Assembly (NCBI GenBank): GCA_964650385.1
Contig: CAZYTP010000023.1
Location: forward strand, 1-32,163
Length of the DNA: 32,163 nucleotides
Source of the DNA: JAUSPI01 sp964650385
GTDB lineage: Bacteria > Desulfobacterota > Syntrophia > Syntrophales > JADFWA01
Direction of reading: 5' to 3'
The notes below the pieces were generated by a model, which was not told the DNA's origin, made no database searches, and was given only the letters and a program-made list of their open reading frames with translations. Shown here one piece after another: positions 7,928-16,861 of this stretch (within the stretch, counting starts at the first letter, position 1; the number at the start of each line of letters is the position of its first letter). Position numbers and translations under genes: made by a program.

Positions 7928-8446
7928 CTACTCCCGCATCCATTTTTTTATTCTGGGTACTTCTTCAGAATCCCATTTGGGAGAGAGGCGTTTTCCGAGA
8001 AAGAAAGAAAAAAGCTTTTCCATCATTCCAAAAGCGGTTTCTGTGAGATAAATCCTTTCAAGCACCCTCCCCTCTTTATCCGCCTCTTCCTCGGCCATAT
8101 TCAATGTAGGGGGGAGTTTCATGGTTTGAATCTGAAAGCTGTCTGCCTTAAATGTAAATTCACATTCATTAGATTCGATGCCGAGCTTTATCCGCGCTTC
8201 TTTTATCTTCTTGCCTTTCCGCAGGGCGGCTTTCCCCTCCTTGAGATCTGAAAATATTCCGCTGCATGCTACTGTTTCTGAATATTGGCCTTCTCCGGAC
8301 GCAAGAACTATTTTCTGGGCGAATATTATCTCAATATCCCCCACGTCCGGCACCATTACGGTTCCTTCCCTCTCCTCGCTTTTGAACCAGAGCCAGGTCA
8401 GAAATTCTCTTCCGAGAAACGTTAGGTCTGCTGTCGATGTGTTCAT
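7928..8446 (-). CDS. RdgC-like protein, C-terminal half as separate cistron
   Basis: A 172-aa protein carrying the segment LGREFLTWLWFKSEE, which marks the second half of RdgC-like recombination-associated proteins of Deltaproteobacteria, followed by conserved-looking KLPP and FLGKRLSPKW segments. Enterobacterial RdgC is one ~300-aa chain that forms a ring on DNA and restrains RecA. Here the N-terminal half is the gene just upstream (8469-9068), with a 22-bp gap and a different frame. This gene has its own ribosome binding site (AGAGGT five bases before the ATG), so it looks like a real cistron rather than frameshift debris. Function follows from the partner gene; alone I could only call it conserved. 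Confidence 0.7.
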   Translation of the reverse strand: MNTSTADLTFLGREFLTWLWFKSEEREGTVMVPDVGDIEIIFAQKIVLASGEGQYSETVACSGIFSDLKEGKAALRKGKKIKEARIKLGIESNECEFTFKADSFQIQTMKLPPTLNMAEEEADKEGRVLERIYLTETAFGMMEKLFSFFLGKRLSPKWDSEEVPRIKKWMRE

Positions 8447-8468
8447 TTTTACCTCTACCGGTCAGTTT

Positions 8469-9068
8469 TTATACAAGCTGTGTGTTCTCGATGGAAAGGA
8501 TACGTTCTGCCATGTTTGAATCCACATATTTCGTATCCCATGGGACAAAGGGCCGCAAAGTTAGTTTAAAGGTATCTTTGAACAGAACCTCAAAATCCTC
8601 TCTCACCTTTTCTGAAAGAGAGCCGAACAGAAGCCACCCCTTGGATACATTCCAGCAGATCTCATGAAATGACGGAACAGGCGGAGTTTGACGCATGAGG
8701 GAAAGATGCATTCTCTCTCTGATCTCGCTTCGCTCTTCCCGGTAAATTTTGCCCTTGCCTCTTTCCAATATGAGCTGTCTTTCCTCTTCGAGGATTTTTA
8801 ACTTAAGCAATGCCGGGGATACAACCTTACGGTCGATTCTGAGAGAGAAGATTAGATAATCGGCTATAAGATAATTTGCGTATTCGAACTTCGTGTCCAG
8901 AATATTTTCAAGACTTGTCCAGCCAAGAGATTTTTCATTTTCCCCTATCGATAGGTCACGAAAGGCAAAACGCTTGATCTGCTCGTTGATGAAGCTTTTG
9001 AAGTTGTCCGGCAGGCTGCCGATTACACGATATTTTGATACTGTTACAGTTCCTTTTATTAAACCCAT
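8469..9068 (-). CDS. rdgC: RdgC-like recombination-associated protein, N-terminal half
   Basis: A 199-aa protein opening MGLIKGTVTVSKYRV, with WTSLENILDTKFEYANYL, LIFSLRIDRKVVSPALLK and a charged helix rich in Glu/Arg, then VPSFHEICWNVSKGWLLFGS. This is the layout of the first two-thirds of RdgC (compare the W-, I-x-A-R-K- and K-A/x-E segments of the E. coli protein). RdgC binds double-stranded DNA and limits RecA access. The start has AAGGA five bases before the ATG, and a TTGACA-based promoter lies about 55 bp upstream. It is translated just ahead of the C-terminal half at 7928-8446; the two products probably act together. Confidence 0.7.
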   Translation of the reverse strand: MGLIKGTVTVSKYRVIGSLPDNFKSFINEQIKRFAFRDLSIGENEKSLGWTSLENILDTKFEYANYLIADYLIFSLRIDRKVVSPALLKLKILEEERQLILERGKGKIYREERSEIRERMHLSLMRQTPPVPSFHEICWNVSKGWLLFGSLSEKVREDFEVLFKDTFKLTLRPFVPWDTKYVDSNMAERILSIENTQLV

Positions 9069-9099
9069 AATTTCCTTCCATGCATTTGATTGAGGGGAG

Positions 9100-9129
9100 A
9101 CACTATCTCACTCGCCGTTTTCTTGTCAA
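9100..9129 (-). promoter_or_regulatory. Promoter of the rdgC pair
   Basis: Minus-strand TTGACA (9129-9124) with TAGTGT or ATAGTG 17-18 bp on (about 9106-9100). It lies about 30-60 bp upstream of the RdgC ATG. The -35 is perfect, the -10 is weak. Confidence 0.4.
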
Positions 9130-9253
9130 GCTTATACGCTTTTTAAAATGGGAATACAGGACAGTACCAGACCTTTGAAAAACTGAAAACATACTTAAGG
9201 CATTACTTTAATAGATAAGGAAATCTATTTTATATGACTTTTTAACTGTATCA

Positions 9254-11701
9254 CTACCCTATTTTGGCTTTGTACAGGCGGAGGCTGTTCGTTACCACGG
9301 AAATGCTGCTGAATGCCATCGCGAACGCCGCCAGGATCGGATGAAGCTGCCTCAAGAAGCCCGGAAAAACATCGAAGGGGTATAAGATACCCGCGGCAAC
9401 CGGAATGAGTACGATGTTGTAAAAAAAGGCCCAGAAGAGATTCTGTTTGACCGTATTCATGGTTGCCCTGCTGAGCCTTATAGCTCTCGATACACCGGTC
9501 AGATCACCGCTTGAAAGGATTACGTCCCCCGTCTCAATTGCTACATCCGTCCCTGTTCCTATAGCAATACCGACATCTGCCTGGGCAAGTGCGGGCGCAT
9601 CATTAATCCCGTCTCCCACCATTCCCACAAGGCGGCCCTCTTCTTGAAGTTCCTTAACTTTGGATGACTTTGCTTCGGGGCGCACTTCTGCCAGGACATC
9701 ATCTATATTAACCTCGGAAGCTATAGTCTTCGCGGTCTGAAGGTTATCTCCCGTCAGCATGATTACCTTGAGCTTTTGAGCGTGAAGCTCCTCTATTGCC
9801 TTTTTGGATTCAGGTCTCAGGGTGTCCGATACGGCGATCAGTCCCGACAACTTCTCCCCTTCTGTCAGAATCATGACCGTCTTGCCTCCCGACTGAAGGC
9901 GTCCGACTTCACGTTCCGCTTTTCCGATATCAATTCCGAGTTCCCGGAACCACTCGGGTTTTCCGAGTCTCACATGATTACCGTTCAGCCGTGCCTCAAC
10001 GCCAAGTCCGCCGTAGGCCTTAAAATGTTCCGGATTCCAGAGGTCAATGTCCCTTCTCTTTGCTTCATTGACAATTGCCTTACCGAGGGGGTGTTCCGAC
10101 CCTTTTTCGATAGACGCCGCGAGTTTCAAAAAATCATCTTCAGTCTTGAGGGCCGGATCAAAGAGAACAATGTCTGTTACCGAAGGTTTCCCGACTGTAA
10201 TGGTTCCGGTTTTGTCGAGCACAATTGTATCGAGCTTTGTTGCCATTTCAAGAGCTTCGCTGTTTTTAAACAGGATCCCTCTTTCCGCAGCTTTCCCGGT
10301 TCCGGCCATTATTGCCGTGGGGGTCGCAAGACCGAGCGCACAGGGACAGGCAATAACAAGAACCGCTACCAGCCTTATCATGGAAGGGACAAATTCACCC
10401 GTTATAGTCCACCACAAGGCAAACGTTATGAAAGCTATCGCAATGACGGCCGGTACGAACACTGCGGCTACACGGTCAGCAATTGCCTGTATCGGGGCTT
10501 TGCTCCCCTGGGCTTCCTGAACCAGCCGTATGATCTGCGCGAGGGCGGTCTCTTTTCCGACACGGTCTGCCCTGAACTTTAAAAGGCCCTCTCCATTTAT
10601 CGTTCCCCCAACAACTTTGTCGTTCACCTTTTTATCAACAGGCAGCGATTCACCTGTCAACATCGACTCGTCTACCGCTGATTCTCCTTCGAGAACGACC
10701 CCATCAACGGGAACCTTCTCCCCGGGACGGACAATAATAATATCCCCTACCTTGATCGCCGTTAAGGGAATCTCCTTTTCAATGTTATCCTGGATAATTG
10801 TTGCGGTTTTCGGCTGAAGTCCAATGAGCTTTCGGATTGCACCTCCCGTCTTACCCTTTGTGCGGGCTTCGAGCAGTTTACCGAGCTTGATCAGAGTAAT
10901 GATGACGGCCGATGTTTCAAAATATACATGATCGCCGAGAAGCGGAAAGACTAAAACGAAAAGAGAATAGACATACGCAACCGTTGAGCCCATCGCTACA
11001 AGCACATCCATGTTTGCGCTTCTGTTTCGAAGACTCTTGAACCCGCCCACATAATAGTCCCATCCCGTATAAAACTGAACAGGTGTGGCCAACCCTAAAA
11101 AAAGCCAGTTTACCCATACTGCGTGGCTCCACATGCCGAGCAGGTTAAAATCACGTCCCATGCTGAGAAGAAAGAGTGGGAGTGTGAAAAAAACTCCCAC
11201 TGCAAACTTTAATGTTTGATCCCTGATCTCGGCATTCCGTGCGGCCTCCTCCGCATCCTCTCCTTCCAGGATATCATCGGGTGATATGGCACCATAGCCC
11301 GCCTTTTCGATTGCCGAGATGATATCGTCAATACTTGAAACCGAAGGCACGTATTCGACAGATAAACGCTCCGTGGCAAAATTAACCGATGCCTTAACAA
11401 TACCGGGCACATTCTTGCCGACCGCCTTTTCAATGTTCATTGCGCAGTTGACACAGGTCATGCCGGTAACAGGAAATTCGACTTTTGTTGTCGGGACATT
11501 GTAACCAAGGTCTTGTATTTTCTTGAGGATATCCTTTATGCCGAGTTTCTTCGAATCAAAAGTGACGGCCGCCTGGCCGGATGCGAAATTCATGGTTATA
11601 TCATCAACACCCTCCATCTTTTTCGCGCCCCGTTCAATGTTGAGCGCACAGTTGGCACACGTCATCCCGGTAACCGGAAAGATGATTTTCTGTTCAGGCA
11701 T
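9254..11701 (-). CDS. copA: CopA-type copper-transporting P1B ATPase
   Basis: An 815-aa membrane pump. Two N-terminal metal-binding domains each carry GMTCxNC (GMTCANC near residue 12-18, GMTCVNC near 88). Membrane segments follow, with the CPC metal site in ACPCALGLATPTA (about 452), the phosphorylation motif DKTGT (about 493) and the hinge GDGINDAPALAQAD (about 692). CPC plus two CxxC domains indicates Cu(I) export across the inner membrane. I start at the ATG at 11701 because GGAGGT lies seven bases upstream; a TTG at 11722 would also be in frame but encodes that ribosome binding site. It begins 32 bp after the EB_dh-type haem protein gene and is probably in one operon with it, so it may serve copper supply or copper stress in the envelope. 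Confidence 0.95.
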   Translation of the reverse strand: MPEQKIIFPVTGMTCANCALNIERGAKKMEGVDDITMNFASGQAAVTFDSKKLGIKDILKKIQDLGYNVPTTKVEFPVTGMTCVNCAMNIEKAVGKNVPGIVKASVNFATERLSVEYVPSVSSIDDIISAIEKAGYGAISPDDILEGEDAEEAARNAEIRDQTLKFAVGVFFTLPLFLLSMGRDFNLLGMWSHAVWVNWLFLGLATPVQFYTGWDYYVGGFKSLRNRSANMDVLVAMGSTVAYVYSLFVLVFPLLGDHVYFETSAVIITLIKLGKLLEARTKGKTGGAIRKLIGLQPKTATIIQDNIEKEIPLTAIKVGDIIIVRPGEKVPVDGVVLEGESAVDESMLTGESLPVDKKVNDKVVGGTINGEGLLKFRADRVGKETALAQIIRLVQEAQGSKAPIQAIADRVAAVFVPAVIAIAFITFALWWTITGEFVPSMIRLVAVLVIACPCALGLATPTAIMAGTGKAAERGILFKNSEALEMATKLDTIVLDKTGTITVGKPSVTDIVLFDPALKTEDDFLKLAASIEKGSEHPLGKAIVNEAKRRDIDLWNPEHFKAYGGLGVEARLNGNHVRLGKPEWFRELGIDIGKAEREVGRLQSGGKTVMILTEGEKLSGLIAVSDTLRPESKKAIEELHAQKLKVIMLTGDNLQTAKTIASEVNIDDVLAEVRPEAKSSKVKELQEEGRLVGMVGDGINDAPALAQADVGIAIGTGTDVAIETGDVILSSGDLTGVSRAIRLSRATMNTVKQNLFWAFFYNIVLIPVAAGILYPFDVFPGFLRQLHPILAAFAMAFSSISVVTNSLRLYKAKIG

Positions 11702-11733
11702 GGAATGTACCTCCGGCTTCAACCACCACCCAA

Positions 11734-12753
11734 CTATCTGGCTACTTTTTCTAAAAAGATCCGGAGAAGTTGGGTCTTAAGGTGGTATTGACCTCCGGCG
11801 TTGTCGAATATGGCAACAGAGAAGTTGTATTCGTTACCCGGAACGAACTGGACGTCCGTATTATGTCCCGTGTTCAGGGGGCGCTTAAATATCACTGTCC
11901 AAAAAGCATCTTTGTATATGCCGTATGCTTCAATATCCGCCCTGTCCCCCGTCGGGTTTCTCAGAACGAAAGCCGGCAGTTTATCGCCTGATTTGAAGCG
12001 GCTATCGTCAAAGGGCTTTGCTTCCGAGGCAAACAAAAAAGGATAGGCTCCCGTACCATCGGCAAACATGAAGGCCGGCAAGGCGTCATCTTTTTTCTTG
12101 TTGTCTTTGTATGGGGATTCTCCGGGATCATTTTTGTGTTTTTCCTGGTCCAGATACTGGTCATCGGCAAAGCCTGCGGGGTTTGTCCGGGCTGCCTTCC
12201 AATGCCAGAGATCGGCGAGACCACCGATATATCTGGTAGACATAATACCTTTGTAAGGATCTTTCGGATCCGGGTGACACAGTGCCATACAGCCTCTACC
12301 CTGGGCGAAGCCGATCATAGAATCGCCAATCTCCCAGATAAAGCTGATCCTGTCCTCGTCATCTGTGGATTGTTTCCACGAGCCGTCTTTTTGTTTTGCC
12401 CACGTTTTTTTGTCAACGCTTTTTGTATAGTCCGGCCATGTGGCATAGATATAGATATTTTTATGTGTGTGCACCGATTTAAGCTCCATGGTGTTGTGAA
12501 TACCCATCAGCTCCGGTATCCCCATGGACATCAACCTCACGTAAATTCCGCTTACAGAGTACCAGGTGTTGGAAATGGTTTTGATCGATATCTCCTCTGG
12601 AATATATTTTGATATCAAATCGTAATTGAAAGGTGCATAACGGCCCATCATTCTAGTTTCCCTGCCCCTCATTTGACCGAAACATGGAGCGGCAAGGCAC
12701 ATGACCATACCTGCGAGAATTACGAAAACAAGGATTGAAGTAAATTTTTTCAT
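11734..12753 (-). CDS. Exported EB_dh-type haem-binding protein
   Basis: A 339-aa protein with a signal peptide (MKKFTSILVFVILAGMVMCL, cleavage likely near CFGQ), so it is exported. The body resembles the ethylbenzene dehydrogenase gamma / EB_dh haem-binding family: IHNTMELKSVHTHKNIYIYATWPDYTKS, then DEDRISFIWEIG and a C-terminal EYNFSVAIFDNAGG strand pair. At 155-160 it has CMALCH, a C-x3-C-H arrangement that differs from the standard CxxCH c-haem site; a haem or other metal ligand is likely there. Ribosome binding site GGAGG is good. The gene precedes the copper ATPase by 32 bp and shares its promoter region. A role in electron transfer or redox sensing in the periplasm is inferred, not shown. 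Confidence 0.75.
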   Translation of the reverse strand: MKKFTSILVFVILAGMVMCLAAPCFGQMRGRETRMMGRYAPFNYDLISKYIPEEISIKTISNTWYSVSGIYVRLMSMGIPELMGIHNTMELKSVHTHKNIYIYATWPDYTKSVDKKTWAKQKDGSWKQSTDDEDRISFIWEIGDSMIGFAQGRGCMALCHPDPKDPYKGIMSTRYIGGLADLWHWKAARTNPAGFADDQYLDQEKHKNDPGESPYKDNKKKDDALPAFMFADGTGAYPFLFASEAKPFDDSRFKSGDKLPAFVLRNPTGDRADIEAYGIYKDAFWTVIFKRPLNTGHNTDVQFVPGNEYNFSVAIFDNAGGQYHLKTQLLRIFLEKVAR

Positions 12754-12816
12754 GATGTCCCTCCTGTTTTTAAAATCTTCTAAATTTTACATCAACCGCG
12801 CTCATGCCGGTGACGC

Positions 12817-12930
12817 TTGACCGGGAGCGCACTCGCAAGCCCCGCCTTGTAGGCGGGGCAAGGGGCGCAATATAAAACAAACATGTTCTTTGCCGGGAAG
12901 TTTCCCGCCCTGTGGGCGGGAGCTTCACAA
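12817..12930 (+). repeat. Palindromic repeat, two-hairpin copy
   Basis: Begins TTGACCGGGAG and ends GCTTCACAA. It holds two perfect 8-bp stems: GCCCCGCC/GGCGGGGC (12839-12859, loop TTGTA) and TCCCGCCC/GGGCGGGA (12903-12921, loop TGT). A shorter copy with the same ends is at 27132-27184 in the same orientation. It lies inside the 453-bp gap 12754-13206, which otherwise holds a promoter and no gene I can support. Confidence 0.75.
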
Positions 12931-13122
12931 TTTTGAAGCGCAACTCTTTGGTGACAGTTACGACAGTCTCGGATTTCCCTCAGCGTAATAATCCACAAGA
13001 GTTTACCTTAAGAACGTTCGGTCAAAAACGGAGGACAAATCGAAAGCAGGATGAACGGTAGAAGTGACGGGTATCTCTGTTTCCAGTGATAAAATCATTT
13101 ACAAGAACTTTTTTACGAAAAA

Positions 13123-13151
13123 AGTATAGTGGATAACATCTCGTGTGTCAA
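13123..13151 (-). promoter_or_regulatory. Strong sigma70-type promoter for the haem protein-copA operon
   Basis: Minus-strand TTGACA (13151-13146), 17-bp spacer, TATACT (13128-13123). It points at the EB_dh-type gene, leaving a ~360-nt leader that contains both palindromic hairpins at 12839-12921. No terminator-like T run follows the hairpins on the minus strand. Confidence 0.65.
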
Positions 13152-13206
13152 TATGACAACAATACAAAATAGTAGTGTATAATTTATTGTTTTTATACGT
13201 TGTCAA

Positions 13207-15249
13207 TTATCGCTGCAAAACCAGAGCGGTTCGTACTGGAAGGTATAAAGCGATGTAATGTCGCTGCCTGGCAGAAGATGTGTCGGGAATTGTGAAATGA
13301 TGTTGGTGCGGGTTCAAACGACCCTGTCCCCCGTATTTTTGCGCATCACTATCGAGTATCATTTTATATTCTCCAGGGGGGGCTTCAAAACGATAGTCAA
13401 AATAGGAGGACGTGGAATGGAAATTAAACACAAACAAAAGATCTCCTCTTCCGAATGCAATCACCTTGTCATCCGAGTGCTCGAATAAAAGGCGAGGTTG
13501 CGAAAATTCGGTAAGATGGAACAGTTTGGCAATTTCAATCATGTCTCTGTCAAAACGTGCAAGAAAATGATATTTCAGGTTAGGATCACTTTCAAGATGC
13601 CACTGACGGCGTGCGTAGTGGTATGACCATGAGTTTCCTTCTCGTGGAAAATCGATCCATTCGGGGTGTCCGAATTCGTTACCCATAAAATTGAGATAGC
13701 CTTTATCTGCCGTAGCCAGCGTAATAAGACGGATAAGCTTGTGCAGGGCTATGCCCCGGTTGACCCTGTCATTCTCATCCGACACAGTCATGTGCTCGTA
13801 CATATCCGATCCTATAAGACGGAAAATAAGTGTCTGGTCACCAACAAGAGCCTGGTCATGGGATTCTGTATAGCTGATAGTCTTTTCGCCCCTTCTGCGG
13901 TTGTTCAGTTCAAACCATAGATAACCCATGGGCCACTTCTCATCCGGCATATCCTTGGTCAGACGAATCCAAAAGTCAGGAACCCCCATGGCCAAACGGT
14001 AGTCAAAACCGATACCACCCTCAGAGTGCCGGACGGCCAGTCCCGGCATACCGCTGACATCCTCTGCGATAGTAATAGCATCGGGACGCACATCATGGAT
14101 GAGTTTATTGGCCAGGGTCAGATAGGTGAGAGCGTCTTCGTCCACAGTGTCGTCATAATAATAATCATCATAAGAGGTGAAGGCTTTGCCTAAACCGTGA
14201 TGGTGGTACAGCATACTGGTAACACCGTCGAAACGGAAACCGTCAAATCGGTATTCGTCGAGCCAAAAGCGGCAATTGGAAAGAAGAAAATGAAGAACCT
14301 GCAGCTTTCCGTAGTCGAAGCACCTGGAGTTCCAGGCCTCGTGATACCCGCGTGGTCCATCATGAAAATACTGGTAAAGCGTCCCGTCGAAGCGACTTAA
14401 GCCCTCTACCTCGTTATTCACGGCATGGGAATGGATCAGGTCCATGATCACCCGGAGACCGGCGGCATGGGCAGTATCGATCAGTTCCTTAAGGTCTTCA
14501 GGCGTTCCGAACCGGGACGAGGCGGCAAAAAAACTCGAAACATGGTAGCCGAAAGACGCGTAGTAGGGATGCTCCGGTATTGCCATAAGCTGAAGTGTGT
14601 TATAACCGCTTGCAATGATACGCGGAAGAGTCTGTCTGGTGAATTCTTGATAGGAACCGACCTTCTCTTCTTCCTGAGCCATGCCCACGTGGGATTCATA
14701 GATAAGAAGGGGGTCTGACGGACACTGAAAATCATCGCACTGCCATTTATAGGGGGAAGACGGGCACCAGACCTGGGCATTGAAGATCAGCGTGTGGGGG
14801 TCCTGTACCACGCGTCTCGCATATGCCGGGATGCGGTCTCCTTCTCCGGCATTCCAGTGAACACGAAGTCGATATATATCCCCGTGCCCCAATGCCTTTG
14901 CGGGCAAGTGGATTTCCCACACCCCCTCCTCATTGATACGTTCCAGGGCAAATGCTTCTTTCTCCTTCCAGTCGGTCATATCTCCCACAAGAGAAACAGC
15001 GGTGGCGTTGGGCGCCCATTCCCTTAAGATCCATTCGTTACCGCGAAGATTGAGACCAAAGTGTTCATGACCTGCGGCAAATTCGGCAAGTTTCATTTTT
15101 CCCTGGGTGAGTTTTTTTTCCATCTCAAGGAATCGTGCAAACCGTCTTCTAATTACATTCTCATACGGCCGTAAATATGGATCGTTTTCCAGAAGACGCC
15201 GGAAAGTCTCGGCAACAGAATCTGATTGTCTGTGTGAATTCCGCGACAT
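13207..15249 (-). CDS. glgB: Glycogen branching enzyme, eukaryotic type (GH13)
   Basis: A 680-aa enzyme that makes alpha-1,6 branches in glycogen. An N-terminal CBM48-like domain (about 60-165: FGLNLRGNEWILREWAPNA) precedes the GH13 barrel. Catalytic residues are D341 in FRFDGVTSMLYHHHG, E396 in AEDVSGMPG and D465 in ESHDQALVG; NEFGHPEWIDFPREGN follows. These segments match the eukaryotic/GBE1 group (GH13_8) much more than the usual bacterial GlgB. Its ribosome binding site (AAGGAA) overlaps the glycogen synthase stop codon nine bases upstream, so translation is coupled. It is the last gene of the cluster; downstream I see no clear terminator. Confidence 0.94.
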   Translation of the reverse strand: MSRNSHRQSDSVAETFRRLLENDPYLRPYENVIRRRFARFLEMEKKLTQGKMKLAEFAAGHEHFGLNLRGNEWILREWAPNATAVSLVGDMTDWKEKEAFALERINEEGVWEIHLPAKALGHGDIYRLRVHWNAGEGDRIPAYARRVVQDPHTLIFNAQVWCPSSPYKWQCDDFQCPSDPLLIYESHVGMAQEEEKVGSYQEFTRQTLPRIIASGYNTLQLMAIPEHPYYASFGYHVSSFFAASSRFGTPEDLKELIDTAHAAGLRVIMDLIHSHAVNNEVEGLSRFDGTLYQYFHDGPRGYHEAWNSRCFDYGKLQVLHFLLSNCRFWLDEYRFDGFRFDGVTSMLYHHHGLGKAFTSYDDYYYDDTVDEDALTYLTLANKLIHDVRPDAITIAEDVSGMPGLAVRHSEGGIGFDYRLAMGVPDFWIRLTKDMPDEKWPMGYLWFELNNRRRGEKTISYTESHDQALVGDQTLIFRLIGSDMYEHMTVSDENDRVNRGIALHKLIRLITLATADKGYLNFMGNEFGHPEWIDFPREGNSWSYHYARRQWHLESDPNLKYHFLARFDRDMIEIAKLFHLTEFSQPRLLFEHSDDKVIAFGRGDLLFVFNFHSTSSYFDYRFEAPPGEYKMILDSDAQKYGGQGRLNPHQHHFTIPDTSSARQRHYIALYLPVRTALVLQR

Positions 15250-15258
15250 GAACGTTCC

Positions 15259-16782
15259 TTAAATTATTTCAGGATTAACGATAGGGCGCTTCAACATCTT
15301 TTCATAAAGATCGATATACTGCCGCGCTGTGACTGCATGGTTGAAAGCGGCTTTGCTCTCAGTCATTATACGTTTGATCTTCTGCGCTTTAACCTTTTGG
15401 GGAAAATTATAAAAATTCATAGCCTGCTCGATGACCCAGAACAGGCCTGTGGAATCGTAGACATTGAAAAGGAATCCGTTACCCACGTCTTTATCTATGT
15501 CCATGTGGACCACTGTATCATGAATTCCTCCCGTATCATTTGCAATCGGAAGTGACCCGTAGATCGGGCCGATCATCTGGGGAAGACCGCAAGGTTCAAA
15601 AAGAGAAGGCATAAGAACAAAATCCGAAGCCGCGTAGGCCAAACGGGCCAATCGCTCATCAAAATTGCATACTGCCACTCTTTCGTACAAATGATGAAAT
15701 TGAACTATTTCTTTAAAATGGGCATGGAATTCACCGTTGGCTACAAAGATGATCTCCAGGTTCTGTTCCCAGTAACGGGAAACCAGATCATAGAGGATTT
15801 CCGCCAGCAACTGACATCCCTTTTGAATCGTATCGAGACGCGACGGCCAGAAGAAGAGGGGAGCTTTTTCGTCCCGGATAAGACCTAAGCTTTCCTGGAG
15901 GAAGTGTTTGTTCTTTATTTTTCCTGCGACATGATTCTTTGGGCTGTACCGACAGAATAAATCCTTGTCTGTGGCGGGGTTAAAAGAGGGTTCCGGTGCA
16001 TTGAGGATTCCCGTGGCACAGCCGGCATTATATTTATTGATCAGCTCCTGTCTCAGAGGCGCCTGTATAAAATCGTGCTGACCTTTGATTATCTCCGACA
16101 GGAAGGTTGGGCTAACCGTATTGACAAAGTGGGCAGCGAAGACTCCGCTTGTGAGGAAATCCACGGGATCGGAGTTCCGGGTTTCTTCATAATTGGAGGG
16201 ACTACGCTCAAAGAAAAGATTTAGCCAGAATGATGGGGCATCGATTCCTCTGTCCTCCACATAGGAAAGAAGACACATCACTGTATGGATGTTATGAATC
16301 GTAAAAAGGCAGGGAATACCCAGTTGTCTTGCCACGGCGGGAATCAGGCCGGTCATCCAGTCGTTGCAATGGATGAGATCCGGCTGTACACGGGGGATGA
16401 TGTTGTTGATGACTTCCCGCTGAAATGCAAGGGAGACTTTGATGTTTTTATCACTGTAATTAGAATAGACATGGGTCTTATAAAAAAAAGCTCTGTCTTC
16501 AGCAAGGTGTATCCTTTCGTCGGGCATTTTCTTCCTGATGGTATTCAGTTCATTTCTTAAAACCGGAGCAAGACGACCGCTGAAGATAGCGCGATAATCG
16601 GGAAGTGCCACATGAACATCGGCGCCCTCGTCAAACAGGGCGTTGATAAGGGCAGCTGAGACATCGGCTAACCCTCCTGCCTTGGCAGTAAGATTATTGG
16701 TGAGATTACCCATACCGTTGGGCAGATATGTGACTTCAGGGGTCACAATAAGAATACAAGGGTTTTGTCGAGGATCTGTCAT
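15259..16782 (-). CDS. glgA: Glycogen synthase (GT5)
   Basis: A 507-aa GT5 enzyme adding glucose from a nucleotide sugar to alpha-1,4-glucan. Visible: KAGGLADV (K34, nucleotide-sugar binding loop), HCNDWMTGLIP (about 145), FTIHNIHT, WPSRLDTIQKG and the C-terminal FEPCGLPQM with the catalytic-type Glu. The KxGGL loop is preceded by an extra ~10 residues (YLPNGMGNLTNNL) compared with the common enterobacterial form; the GT5 domain of the fusion at 24340 has a similar insertion. I start at the ATG at 16782 (AGGAAAGG just upstream); a TTG at 16824 would add 14 residues. A small hairpin (CCCCT/AGGGG, 16800-16816) lies between the phosphorylase gene and this ribosome binding site. Confidence 0.93.
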   Translation of the reverse strand: MTDPRQNPCILIVTPEVTYLPNGMGNLTNNLTAKAGGLADVSAALINALFDEGADVHVALPDYRAIFSGRLAPVLRNELNTIRKKMPDERIHLAEDRAFFYKTHVYSNYSDKNIKVSLAFQREVINNIIPRVQPDLIHCNDWMTGLIPAVARQLGIPCLFTIHNIHTVMCLLSYVEDRGIDAPSFWLNLFFERSPSNYEETRNSDPVDFLTSGVFAAHFVNTVSPTFLSEIIKGQHDFIQAPLRQELINKYNAGCATGILNAPEPSFNPATDKDLFCRYSPKNHVAGKIKNKHFLQESLGLIRDEKAPLFFWPSRLDTIQKGCQLLAEILYDLVSRYWEQNLEIIFVANGEFHAHFKEIVQFHHLYERVAVCNFDERLARLAYAASDFVLMPSLFEPCGLPQMIGPIYGSLPIANDTGGIHDTVVHMDIDKDVGNGFLFNVYDSTGLFWVIEQAMNFYNFPQKVKAQKIKRIMTESKAAFNHAVTARQYIDLYEKMLKRPIVNPEII

Positions 16783-16861
16783 TTTCCTTTCCTCTAACTC
16801 CCCTCTAACTAAGGGGTATTTCAAACGACTAAATTATTACAAAATTGCAAATTACTTCGCA

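Noticed and set aside
12839..12921. Paired GC-rich hairpins as transcription terminators
   Set aside because: No T run follows either stem on either strand, and a related sequence elsewhere shows it is a dispersed repeat.
12792..12998. 68-codon minus-strand frame with a CxxCH motif (CRNCH)
   Set aside because: Most of it translates the palindromic repeat, the start would be TTG with a weak ribosome binding site, and no other cytochrome feature is present.
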